Shown: in pieces, positions 56,827 to 64,000 of the stretch
Layout: the number at the start of each line of letters is the position of its first letter
Numbering within the stretch: position 1 is the first letter of the stretch
NCBI RefSeq assembly: GCF_024508315.1
Contig: NZ_CP101987.1
Span: forward strand, 2,790,001 to 2,854,000
From: Cellulomonas xiejunii
GTDB lineage: Bacteria > Actinomycetota > Actinomycetes > Actinomycetales > Cellulomonadaceae
Reading direction: 5' to 3'
Length of the DNA: 64,000 nt
Position numbers and translations under genes: made by a program
The notes under the pieces: generated by a model
The model's database searches: none
What the model saw: the letters and a program-made list of their open reading frames with translations, nothing else
Told to the model about the DNA's origin: nothing

Positions 56827-56866
56827 CGTGTGCGCGCCGGGGCGGATCCGCCCCGGCGCGCACACG
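56827..56866 (-). terminator. perfect 40-bp palindrome ending the flp transcript
   Basis: Bases 56827-56846 and 56847-56866 are exact reverse complements (20-bp arms, no spacer). It starts 18 bases after the flp stop. It should form a very stable hairpin that ends or protects the flp mRNA and keeps pilin expression apart from the genes downstream. Confidence 0.9.
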
Positions 56867-56883
56867 TTCTCTCGACCGTCAGA

Positions 56884-57099
56884 TCAAGACTCGACGTTCT
56901 TCTTGATGTCGTCGATCCAGTGCTGCACGGTCGACGTCGGGTCCCAGGTCTTCATCGTGCCGACGACCGCCGCGATCAGCAGCGCCGCGATCACCAGGAT
57001 GCCGATGTACTCGAGCGTCCCCTGGCCCTTCTCACTGTCACCCAGCCGCTCGATAGCCTTCTGAACGCGGACCTGCGTGGCGACGAACATGCGAGTCAT
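56884..57099 (-). CDS. flp: Flp-type pilin (type IVb)
   Basis: A 71-residue prepilin, the main subunit of the Tad pilus. The leader ends DSEKG, followed by QGTLEYIGILVIAALLIAAVVG (Glu at +5, Tyr at +6: the Flp motif) and a short polar tail (DPTSTVQHWIDDIKKNVES). The likely TadV/CpaA prepilin peptidase is not in the window. The ATG at 57099 has GGAGCAGAG upstream. It lies 149 bp downstream of the response-regulator gene, enough for a promoter of its own, and ends at the 40-bp palindrome. A TTGACA upstream is too close to any -10 to be convincing. Confidence 0.92.
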   Translation of the reverse strand: MTRMFVATQVRVQKAIERLGDSEKGQGTLEYIGILVIAALLIAAVVGTMKTWDPTSTVQHWIDDIKKNVES

Positions 57100-57248
57100 G
57101 TCTCTGCTCCTATCGGTGCCGGCGGTGTCAACACCGCTCCGCTGCTCTCCAGGCCCGCCCTACGCGTACCCGGCTGTTCTCGACAACGAGGACACTACGG
57201 ACCGGCACCGTCCGGCCGACGGGCCCACGGACCCACTTCCGGACCTAT

Positions 57249-57968
57249 TCACGACCCCTGCGCCGATGGGTACGTCGCACCACCCAGCCACACCGAGACG
57301 GCCTCCGCGCGGGTGCGTACCCCGAGCTTCGCGAAGATGTGGTTGATGTGGTTCTTGACGGTCTTCTCGGACACGAAGCACGTCCGAGCGATCTCGGCGT
57401 TCGTGCGGCCGGCCGACACGAGTTCCATGACCTCGGTCTCACGTGCCGACAGTCCGACGTCTGGCCGCGTGGGGGGCACGTCCTGGACCGGCTGGCTCCA
57501 CGACGCCCGCATGGCCGTGGCCGCGCGCTCCGACAGGACGAAGGAGCCGGACGCGACCGACAGGATGGCCCGCTGGAGGTCCTCGGCGTCGAACGCCCCG
57601 TGGACGAGGTAGCCGCTCGCACCGGCATCGAGGGCTGCGCGGACCACGTCCGGCGTGTCGGCGTACGTGAGCATGAGGATCTTGCACCAGGTGCGCACTT
57701 CTGCGGCGACCTGCACGCCGTCCCGTCGCGGCATCCGCACGTCGAGCAGCACGACGTCCGGCAACGTCGCCCGCACGACGCGGACCGCTTCCTCCCCGTC
57801 CCCCGCCTCCCCCACCACGCGGAAACGCTCCGACGCCGCCAGGAGGCTGCGCAGACCCATGCGGATGACGGGGTTGTCGTCCACGAGGACGACTGTCACG
57901 ACATCCTGCGTGGCACGCCCCTGCGACCCGTTGCCGGTCTGCTGCAGCTGCTGCTCATCCGTAGACAT
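57249..57968 (-). CDS. LuxR-family response regulator of the Tad locus
   Basis: A 239-residue NarL-type regulator. A polar Gln-rich head (1-24) precedes a receiver domain with the phosphoacceptor Asp in VVLLDVRMPRRDG. The C-terminal helix-turn-helix is LSARETEVMELVSAGRTNAEIARTCFVSEKTVKNHI. It overlaps the kinase gene by 14 bases. Its target is likely the flp promoter directly downstream or the tad operon itself. GGGAGTGG precedes the ATG. Confidence 0.92.
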   Translation of the reverse strand: MSTDEQQLQQTGNGSQGRATQDVVTVVLVDDNPVIRMGLRSLLAASERFRVVGEAGDGEEAVRVVRATLPDVVLLDVRMPRRDGVQVAAEVRTWCKILMLTYADTPDVVRAALDAGASGYLVHGAFDAEDLQRAILSVASGSFVLSERAATAMRASWSQPVQDVPPTRPDVGLSARETEVMELVSAGRTNAEIARTCFVSEKTVKNHINHIFAKLGVRTRAEAVSVWLGGATYPSAQGS

Positions 57969-59142
57969 CCACCACTCCCCGCTCGACCGACCCGGACGGG
58001 TCGTGGCTGCCGCGGTGCACCACCTCGACGCGGGTCCCCGCGCCGGGCCGCGACGCGATCCGGACCTGAATGCCGACCTCGGCGGCACGCTCGTGCATCC
58101 CCGTGAGCCCGAAGTGCCCGCGAGGGCTGTGGCCGTCAGGCTCCGGCATGAAGCCCGTGCCGTCGTCGGCCACCGTGATGCGGCAGTCCGGGCCGTCCTT
58201 CTCGAGCTCGACGCGGACCCGCGTGGCGTCCGCGTGCCGGGCCGCGTTCTCGAGGGCCTCACCGATGATCGCCAGGACCTCGTACCGCACGTCGGTCGGG
58301 AGGTCCACCGCGCAGCGAGCGACGACCTCGCACGGCACCCCGTGGTCGGCCTCCCACTGCTGACAGATGTCGCCGAGGACGTCGACGAGCGGGCGATCGG
58401 GCTGATCGGTGCGCATGCGCACGAGGATCTCCCGCGCCTCCTGCGCAGCGGTCTCGGAGGCCTCGGCGAGAGCGATCGCCTGCACCCTGGCCTGCGCAGG
58501 GTCGCGCTCGACCCACAGCACGAGCCCTCGCGCCCCCAGAGCGATCCCGTGCAACGTCTTGCCGAGCGAGTCGTGCATCTCTCGCGCGAGGCGCGCGCGC
58601 TCGTCGGACGCGGCGACGGCCCGCAGGGCCAGGTCGGCGGCCCGGTACGCCGCGACCTGCTCGCGGTGCGCAGCACGCACGGCCCCGCCGATCCCGACGA
58701 GACAGAGGTAGAGAGCGGGCACACCGACATCCAGCATGAACCCGTACTGCTCCACCTGTCCGGTCTGGACGACGAGGACGTACCCCGCTGCGAGGATGGC
58801 GGCACCGACGACCGCGAAGCGCTGCGTCCACAGCATGCCGATCAGCAACGCCGTCGGGAAGGTCGCCAGCACGAGCGGGTTCTCGACCCCCAGCACGGCG
58901 ACGAGTGCCAGGTTGAGGCTGATGTCGACGACGAGCACGAGCGGGTGCTTCCGCAGCACGTCGAGCACCCTGCCGTCGAGCAGGACGCCGAACGACGTGC
59001 CTGCGAGCGCCAGGACGCTCAGCAGGATGGGCGCCGTCATCGTCTCGCCCATGAGACCGAACAGCGCGACGACGATGGCGCCGAGCCGGACGAACATCGC
59101 TGTCGAGACGATGCGGCGGTGGAAGCCCTGGGAAGGCGTCAT
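57955..59142 (-). CDS. sensor histidine kinase of the Tad locus
   Basis: A 395-residue membrane kinase. About six hydrophobic segments span residues 15-160. The HisKA_3 helix has the phosphoacceptor His in LAREMHDSLGKTLHGIALGA. The HATPase domain has the N-box IGEALENAARHA, then VADDGTGF and FGLTGMHERA. It has no large external domain, so it may sense a membrane-linked signal. Its ATG overlaps the tadC stop by 4 bases, tying its production to pilus assembly proteins. Confidence 0.92.
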   Translation of the reverse strand: MTPSQGFHRRIVSTAMFVRLGAIVVALFGLMGETMTAPILLSVLALAGTSFGVLLDGRVLDVLRKHPLVLVVDISLNLALVAVLGVENPLVLATFPTALLIGMLWTQRFAVVGAAILAAGYVLVVQTGQVEQYGFMLDVGVPALYLCLVGIGGAVRAAHREQVAAYRAADLALRAVAASDERARLAREMHDSLGKTLHGIALGARGLVLWVERDPAQARVQAIALAEASETAAQEAREILVRMRTDQPDRPLVDVLGDICQQWEADHGVPCEVVARCAVDLPTDVRYEVLAIIGEALENAARHADATRVRVELEKDGPDCRITVADDGTGFMPEPDGHSPRGHFGLTGMHERAAEVGIQVRIASRPGAGTRVEVVHRGSHDPSGSVERGVVDVYG

Positions 59143-60056
59143 CCGCCCAGCCCTCCCGTCAGCGAGCCGACGTCGATGTCCGCGCCCACCCACAGCCCGA
59201 CGAAGATGAAGATCATCGAGGCCGGGACCAGCACCAGGGACGTCACGAGCGTGACGCGCGGGGCCATGCGCGACGCCGCCTGGCGCTGCCGCTGGCCGCT
59301 GTCGCGTCGCATGTCCTGGGCGATCTGCTTCAGCGACTGCGCGAGCGGTGCACCGAGCTCCTGGGACTGCAGCAGCGCGGAGACGAACTGGCCGACCGGC
59401 TCGGACGAGCTGCGCTGGCGCAGCGCGACGAGCGCATCGCGCACCGAGGCCCCGTTGGTGATCTGGTGCAGCGTGAGCTGCACCTCCTCGCCGAGGGCGC
59501 CGTCGAACCGCTCCGAGACCCGGGCGAGGGCCTGACGGAACGAGACGCCGGCCATCACCGTGACAGCCAGCACGTCGAGGAAGTCCGGGAGGTCGCGGTC
59601 GATCTGCTCACGCCGCAGCCGCTGGCTGCGAGCGAGCTGGCTCAGCGGGAGGACCGCAGGTGCCGCGAACACCAGCGGGACGTACAGCAGGTTGCCCTGG
59701 AGGACGAAGACGACCGCCAGGGGCAGCATCAGGACGAACCACCAGGCGATCCGCTCGAGCAGGCCGTCGACCGTGAGCCCGTCGGGCCGACCAGCCTCGT
59801 CGACACGCTTCTGCAGCGCTGCGAGCCGCCGCGGTCCGAGCAGGCGTCGCAGTCGTGGCACCAGCCGCCGTGCGAGCCGCTGCAGCGGCGAGGTGCCTTC
59901 CGCACGTCGCCGCTGCTGACCGCGCAGGAGGTCGAGGTCCTCGACCGCGAGGGTGTCCAGGGCGTCCGTCCGTAAGGAGCGGTAGCCGACGAGCAGCAGC
60001 AGCGTGGCGGTAGCGGCGACGGCACCGGCGAGCAGCGTCACCACCATCACGTTCAT
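59139..60056 (-). CDS. tadC: Tad pilus inner-membrane platform protein TadC
   Basis: A 305-residue type II secretion F-domain protein. Membrane segments lie near 5-25, 105-145 and 275-297, with the cytosolic GspF domain between (DLPDFLDVLAVTVMAGVSFRQAL, EELGAPLAQSLKQIAQDMR-like). It forms the assembly platform with TadB. Its ATG overlaps the tadB stop by 4 bases and its stop overlaps the kinase ATG by 4 bases. Confidence 0.93.
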   Translation of the reverse strand: MNVMVVTLLAGAVAATATLLLLVGYRSLRTDALDTLAVEDLDLLRGQQRRRAEGTSPLQRLARRLVPRLRRLLGPRRLAALQKRVDEAGRPDGLTVDGLLERIAWWFVLMLPLAVVFVLQGNLLYVPLVFAAPAVLPLSQLARSQRLRREQIDRDLPDFLDVLAVTVMAGVSFRQALARVSERFDGALGEEVQLTLHQITNGASVRDALVALRQRSSSEPVGQFVSALLQSQELGAPLAQSLKQIAQDMRRDSGQRQRQAASRMAPRVTLVTSLVLVPASMIFIFVGLWVGADIDVGSLTGGLGG

Positions 60057-60976
60057 GAGGGGAACCTCGTCATCCGCCTGATCAGCAGGGCGCCACCGAC
60101 GAGGAGACCGCAGCCCACGACCAGCGCCGCCCGTCCCAGCCAGTCCTGGGTCATCTTCGCGACCGTGCCCTCCTGGAGGAAGTTGAGGAGGACCAGGATC
60201 CCCGCCCCCATCCCGACGACGGTGTAGCCGGTGGCCGTCGCCTGCGCCAGGATGGTGCGCACCTCGCGCCGGGTCTCCTTGCGCTGCTCGAGGGTGTCCG
60301 CGATGTCACGCAGCGCGGTGACGAGAGACCCGCCGCTGCGCGACGAGACGAGCAGCGTCGAGGTCAGCACGGACGCCTCCCGCGAGGGCAGGCGTTCCGA
60401 GAGCTCGCCCATCGCGGTCTCGAGGCTCGCCCCGAAGCGCATGCGGTTGGCCACCCGCTTGAGCTCGCTGCCGGCGGGGTCGTTGAGCTCCCCACCCGCG
60501 ACGCCGACGGCGGCCGCGATGGACAGACCGGCGCTCGTCGCGTTCGACAGCACCCGTGCCAGCTCGGGCATCTGCGCGATGAACTGCTCGTTCCGGCGCT
60601 CCCGCGCGCGCCCCAACCAGGTACGCAGACCGATGACCATCGCCGCGACTCCGAGGAGCCCGAACACGGGCGCCAGCAGCACCGCGAGGAGCCAGCCGAA
60701 CACGAGACCCCCGGCCGCGGCGACCCCGGACACGAGCACGGGTGACCGCTCGTCGCCCGCCAGCACGAGCTGGGCCGCCACCCACTTCCCCGCGCGGGTG
60801 CGGGCGTAGGACCTGTCCCAGGCCTCGACGCGGTCCAACCACGTGCCGCCGCCCTGGTCGACGACCTCCAGGACCATCTCGCGTCGACGGTTGCGCACGT
60901 AGAGGACGTCGGCGACCCCGACGACGAAGAGCACCGACGCCGCAGCCACCCCCACGAGGATCATGAGCACCGTCAT
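60053..60976 (-). CDS. tadB: Tad pilus inner-membrane platform protein TadB
   Basis: A 307-residue membrane protein with the T2SS F-domain signature (IAQMPELARVLSNATSAGLSIAAAV, SSRSGGSLVTALRDIADTLEQRKETRREV). Membrane segments are near 5-22, 85-125, 240-262 and 278-298. It partners TadC under the TadA ATPase. It is joined to its neighbours by ATGA overlaps on both sides. Confidence 0.93.
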   Translation of the reverse strand: MTVLMILVGVAAASVLFVVGVADVLYVRNRRREMVLEVVDQGGGTWLDRVEAWDRSYARTRAGKWVAAQLVLAGDERSPVLVSGVAAAGGLVFGWLLAVLLAPVFGLLGVAAMVIGLRTWLGRARERRNEQFIAQMPELARVLSNATSAGLSIAAAVGVAGGELNDPAGSELKRVANRMRFGASLETAMGELSERLPSREASVLTSTLLVSSRSGGSLVTALRDIADTLEQRKETRREVRTILAQATATGYTVVGMGAGILVLLNFLQEGTVAKMTQDWLGRAALVVGCGLLVGGALLIRRMTRFPS

Positions 60977-62364
60977 GAGACCGCAGCCTGACCGGGCGAC
61001 GGGACGCGGCCCGTGGCAGCTCTTGCTGCGGACGCCTGGATCCCGATCGGTTCACCCGCGATCCGGAGCTTGTCAGCGAGCGCTTGGGGCATCGGGTGCA
61101 GCACGAACGTCCCCGGCGTCCCGCTGGGACCCTCCGCCTCAGGGTCCCAGTGCATGATCGGGCGGACCTCGAAGTCCTCGCGATGCCGGGACGCGACCCA
61201 ACCGACCTCGACGACGCGCCGGGTCCCGTCGGAGCCGCGCAGCAGCTGCACGACGATGTCGATGGCGTTGTTCACCTGGTCCCGCAGGGCGTGGAAGGGC
61301 ACGTCGACGTCGCTCATCGACGCCAGCGTCTCGAGGCGGATGAGCGCGTCGACCGACGAGTTCGCGTGCACCGTGGCCAGCGAGCCCTCGTGACCCGTGT
61401 TCATCGCCTGGAGCATGTCCAGCGCCTCGCCCCCGCGCACCTCGCCGACGATCACACGGTCGGGGCGCATCCGGAGCGCGTTGCGGACGAGGTCGCGGAT
61501 CGTGACCTGACCCTGGCCCTCGACGTTCGCCGGCCGGGTCTCGAGCCGGATGACGTGCTCCTGCGAGAGGGAGAGCTCAGCGGCGTCCTCGATGGTGATG
61601 ATCCGCTGGCGGCCCTGGATGAACGCCGACAGGGCGTTGAGGAACGTCGTCTTCCCGGAGGACGTCCCGCCCGACACGACGATGTTGGCCCGCGCACGGA
61701 CGCAGGCGGCGAGGAGCTCGGCGGTGGCGGCGTCGAGCGTGCCTCGACGGAGGAGCTCGTCGAGCCCGTAGGCGCGCGGGAACAACCGGATCGTGACGGT
61801 CGGCCCGTCGAGCGCGAGCGGAGGGAGGACGACGTGCACGCGTGCACCGCGCGGCATGCGCTCGTCCGCAGGCAGACGCGCATCGACCATCGGGCTCGAC
61901 TCGTCGACCCGGCGGTTGACGGTGGACACGATGCGGTCGATCGTCTGCCGCAGCTGCTCCTCCGACGCGAAGGCCGTCCCCACGCGCTCGAGCTGGCCGA
62001 ATCGTTCGACGTACAGCGTGTCATGACCGTTGATCATGATCTCCGAGACCGTCTCGTCCGCGAGCAGCGGCTCGAGGACACCGAGCCCGATCGACTCGTC
62101 CACGACACGCCGGATGAGGGCGTTGCGCTCACGCGTCGTCAGGATGACGCCCTCGGTGGACACGAGGTGCGCGACCACGCGCTCGAGCCGCACACGGCGC
62201 TGACCCGGTTCGAGTCGGCCGAGCTCGTGGAGGTCGACCTCGTCGAGCAGCTTGCGCTTGAACTGCCCGACGAGCTGCTCGTCGAGCTCGGACCGCGCGA
62301 AAGGGCTGCTGGTGACGGCCTGCTGGGCCGGAGGGTCCTGCGAGAACTCGGTGTACCCGCTCAT
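60973..62364 (-). CDS. tadA: Tad pilus assembly ATPase TadA/CpaF
   Basis: A 463-residue cytosolic hexameric ATPase that powers pilus assembly. Walker A is [15 protein letters not shown], the Asp box is [10 protein letters not shown], and the Walker B/His box region is [31 protein letters not shown]. The N-terminal domain has [16 protein letters not shown]. The ATG at 62364 overlaps the TadE stop by 4 bases; the open frame upstream runs through tadE and was rejected. Confidence 0.95.
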   Translation of the reverse strand: MSGYTEFSQDPPAQQAVTSSPFARSELDEQLVGQFKRKLLDEVDLHELGRLEPGQRRVRLERVVAHLVSTEGVILTTRERNALIRRVVDESIGLGVLEPLLADETVSEIMINGHDTLYVERFGQLERVGTAFASEEQLRQTIDRIVSTVNRRVDESSPMVDARLPADERMPRGARVHVVLPPLALDGPTVTIRLFPRAYGLDELLRRGTLDAATAELLAACVRARANIVVSGGTSSGKTTFLNALSAFIQGRQRIITIEDAAELSLSQEHVIRLETRPANVEGQGQVTIRDLVRNALRMRPDRVIVGEVRGGEALDMLQAMNTGHEGSLATVHANSSVDALIRLETLASMSDVDVPFHALRDQVNNAIDIVVQLLRGSDGTRRVVEVGWVASRHREDFEVRPIMHWDPEAEGPSGTPGTFVLHPMPQALADKLRIAGEPIGIQASAARAATGRVPSPGQAAVS

Positions 62365-62711
62365 CGTCCCGTCCTCGGCATCGCGACCTCCCGGGCGACG
62401 GTGATCGGGGGGAACATGCTGACCCGCCGGACGTCGAGCTGGACGCGCACGGTGTCCGGCGCCGGGTAGGTGATCCGGCCGTCGAGGTCGCCCGGCAGCG
62501 AACGGTCGACCGCCGCCCGGACGTCCAGGCTCAGGCTGCGCGCACGGGCTCCGTCGCGGGCCGCCTGCCCGGCTGCGTCGACCGCGATGGCGAACCACGC
62601 CGCCTGCACGATGCACACGAGGGTGATCGCTATGAGGACGACCCCTCCGACGGCCTCGATCGTCGAGGTCCCCCGGTCGCCGCGGGAGAGCCTGCGTCGC
62701 AGGACGGTCAT
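62361..62711 (-). CDS. tadE: TadE-like pseudopilin
   Basis: A 116-residue minor pilin. The short basic head LRRRLSRGDRG is followed by TSTIEAVGGVVLIAITLVCIV (Glu at +5) and a small extracellular domain. It overlaps the TadZ-TadE fusion gene upstream and tadA downstream by 4 bases each. Confidence 0.88.
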   Translation of the reverse strand: MTVLRRRLSRGDRGTSTIEAVGGVVLIAITLVCIVQAAWFAIAVDAAGQAARDGARARSLSLDVRAAVDRSLPGDLDGRITYPAPDTVRVQLDVRRVSMFPPITVAREVAMPRTGR

Positions 62712-64000
62712 GGCTCGAGCACCACCTCTCGGGACATGGTGATCTTCCAGGGCGACGACGCGAGACCCGGCGCGAGGATCGGCACGTGCGTGCTGACCGT
62801 CACCCGACGACCGGTCGCGTCGCGCGAGACCTCGAGACCGCCGTGCATCGCCGACGGCATCGCGTCCTCGGCCGCTTTGCGCACCTCGTACGAGGTCGCC
62901 TGCAGTGCGGTCTCCCGCGCCGCCGAGCTCGCTGCGTACCCGGTCCAGACGAGCGTCAGAGCGACCACGACCATCTGGACGAGCGCGGCGCCCATGATCA
63001 CCAGCCACGGCATGACGCCGACGAACTCGAGGGACGCCGAGCCGTCGTCCCGCCCCGAGCGCCGGCGCCCTGTGCGCGACGCCGGGTCCGGCGTGCCGTC
63101 GGGGGTCGTCACGCGGGCCACGCCGAGCCGTCGCCCGAGCGCGCGGACGACCTGCCACCAGGCGACGTCGGTGACGTACTCGGGAGACCGGGAGTTCACC
63201 GCACGCTCGACCTTGCGCCCGAGGTCCGGCAGACGCTCCTCGAGCAGAGGGCTCGGCGACAGGCGTGCCAGGGTGTCCGGCTGGATCTCGTCGGCGCGGT
63301 TGTGGCGGTTGAGGACGACGAAGGTCCCTTCCGGCTTGCGGACCGACAGCGTCTCCCAGGTCGCGACGTTGCGACGCAGGGCACGCACGCTGACGAGGTC
63401 CGGCGTGGCGACCGCCACGACCTCGTCGGCGATCTCCACGACCGCAGCCTGCAGCGGCGTGACGCGCGCACCCACGTCGATCACGATGAGGTCGTACTGC
63501 TGCCGCACCAGGCCGACGATCTGCCGGATCGCCCGGGGCGTCACGTGCTCGACCTCACGCACGTCCTCGGGCGGCAGCAGCAGGTGCAGGCCTGACTCGT
63601 GCTCGTAGATGGCGTCGGCGACCGTGCGGAAGGACAGGTCGTCCGACACCTTCGCGAGGTCGGCGATCGACGTGCGGTGGCGGGCCTCGATGAAGCTGGA
63701 GACGTCGCCCTTCTCCAGGTCGAGGTCGATCAGCAGGACGCGGTGCGAGGGGAGCTCGCGTCGCACGTCCCAGGCCAGGTGCGTCGCCAGCGTCGTGGCA
63801 CCGACACCTCCCTTCGTGCCGGCGATCGCGAGCACGAGCGCCCGGTGTCCGCCCTCCCCGGCGTTCTGCTCGATCAGGAGCGACTGGAGACGCAGCGACC
63901 AGTCGATCGCGTTCGTGATGCGCTGCTGCACCTCGGCGAACGACAGCGGGTAGGTGAGGAGCCCTCGTGCTCCCGCGTCGGTCGCGGCTGCGAGCGTCTC
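62708..64000 (-). CDS. TadZ/CpaE ATPase fused to a TadE-like pseudopilin segment (partial)
   Basis: At least 430 codons; the 5' end lies beyond the right edge. The visible start is the end of a receiver-like domain (ETLAAATDAGARGLLTYPLSFAEV). A MinD/CpaE ATPase follows, with the deviant Walker A GTKGGVGATTLATHLA and RVLLIDLDLEKGDVSSF. After a basic linker (RTGRRRSGRDD) the same frame continues into a TadE-like signal (DDG, then SASLEFVGVMPWLVIMGAAL, Glu at +5) and a roughly 90-residue extracellular part. TadZ is cytosolic and normally a separate protein, so the fusion is unusual. A GTG at 63931 is internal, not the start. Confidence 0.85.
   Translation of the reverse strand, partial: ETLAAATDAGARGLLTYPLSFAEVQQRITNAIDWSLRLQSLLIEQNAGEGGHRALVLAIAGTKGGVGATTLATHLAWDVRRELPSHRVLLIDLDLEKGDVSSFIEARHRTSIADLAKVSDDLSFRTVADAIYEHESGLHLLLPPEDVREVEHVTPRAIRQIVGLVRQQYDLIVIDVGARVTPLQAAVVEIADEVVAVATPDLVSVRALRRNVATWETLSVRKPEGTFVVLNRHNRADEIQPDTLARLSPSPLLEERLPDLGRKVERAVNSRSPEYVTDVAWWQVVRALGRRLGVARVTTPDGTPDPASRTGRRRSGRDDGSASLEFVGVMPWLVIMGAALVQMVVVALTLVWTGYAASSAARETALQATSYEVRKAAEDAMPSAMHGGLEVSRDATGRRVTVSTHVPILAPGLASSPWKITMSREVVLEP

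Noticed and set aside
57110-57140. TTGACA upstream of flp as a -35 box
   Set aside because: The only TA-containing hexamer downstream is about 13 bases away, too close for a sigma-70 promoter, and it overlaps the ribosome binding region.
63929-63931. The GTG at 63931 as the start of the TadZ gene
   Set aside because: The frame continues upstream to the edge with sequence typical of the end of a CpaE receiver-like domain, so the gene is truncated by the window.

Overview
The window is very GC-rich (roughly three quarters G+C by eye). It has actinobacterial gene content, many GTG starts and many promoters of the TANNNT type lying directly against start codons. A secreted CE1-type esterase with a family-2 cellulose-binding module, an extracellular amylase-pullulanase, a multiple-monosaccharide ABC transporter and the actinobacterial order sucC-sucD-DUF6350-purN-purH point to a Cellulomonas-like member of the Micrococcales. 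That placement is an inference; no rRNA gene is present. I saw no tRNA, rRNA, insertion sequence, prophage or CRISPR array.

Layout. 1-4.0 kb: the 5' end of a frameshifted SigE-type sigma factor gene, a GNAT acetyltransferase, purU, a secreted esterase with a Thr-Pro linker and CBM2, and a small membrane protein of the family often mislabelled LigA. 4.1-10.4 kb (minus strand): a ChvE-MmsA-MmsB sugar importer, a ROK regulator with its own leaderless promoter and an extra single-domain ABC ATPase. 10.5-17.9 kb: a 1958-residue amylase-pullulanase with a MalR-like operator, and a secreted alkaline phosphatase. 17.9-32 kb: central metabolism (mdh, icd, sucCD, purH, purN) with two unknown genes between mdh and icd, an aquaporin, a DUF3017 protein, a ferredoxin-reductase-like flavoprotein and DUF6350. 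A ZTP riboswitch lies in front of purH. 32-43.5 kb: a uridine-kinase-like protein, a YqeB-like protein, an OmpA-domain lipoprotein, the helicase PcrA, small membrane proteins, a degenerate HIT protein, and a PspC/LiaF-like envelope-stress cluster (PspC-histidine kinase and response regulator, divergent from a PspC-LiaF protein). 43.5-49.4 kb: a second LigA-like protein, a GT4 glycosyltransferase, DUF3817, guaA between two DUF3592 paralogues, and lipoprotein genes.

49.5-64 kb, entirely on the minus strand, is a type IVb (Flp/Tad) pilus locus. Its core genes are joined by 4-base ATGA overlaps: a TadZ/CpaE ATPase fused to a TadE-like segment (running off the right edge), TadE, TadA, TadB, TadC, then a histidine kinase and response regulator. 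The Flp pilin gene follows and ends at a perfect 40-bp palindrome. Downstream lie a TadG-like protein, an OmpA-domain protein, a lipoprotein, and a duplicated module that I regard as the most interesting part of the window. The module is a roughly 480-residue protein with an Flp-type prepilin N-terminus plus a large unknown domain with four conserved cysteines, paired with a 179-residue lipoprotein. Both halves occur twice.

A second window-wide theme is leaderless translation. Ten genes start with GTG or ATG only 6-8 bases after a TANNNT -10 box, with no ribosome binding site. Several terminators are long perfect hairpins without a U-tract.
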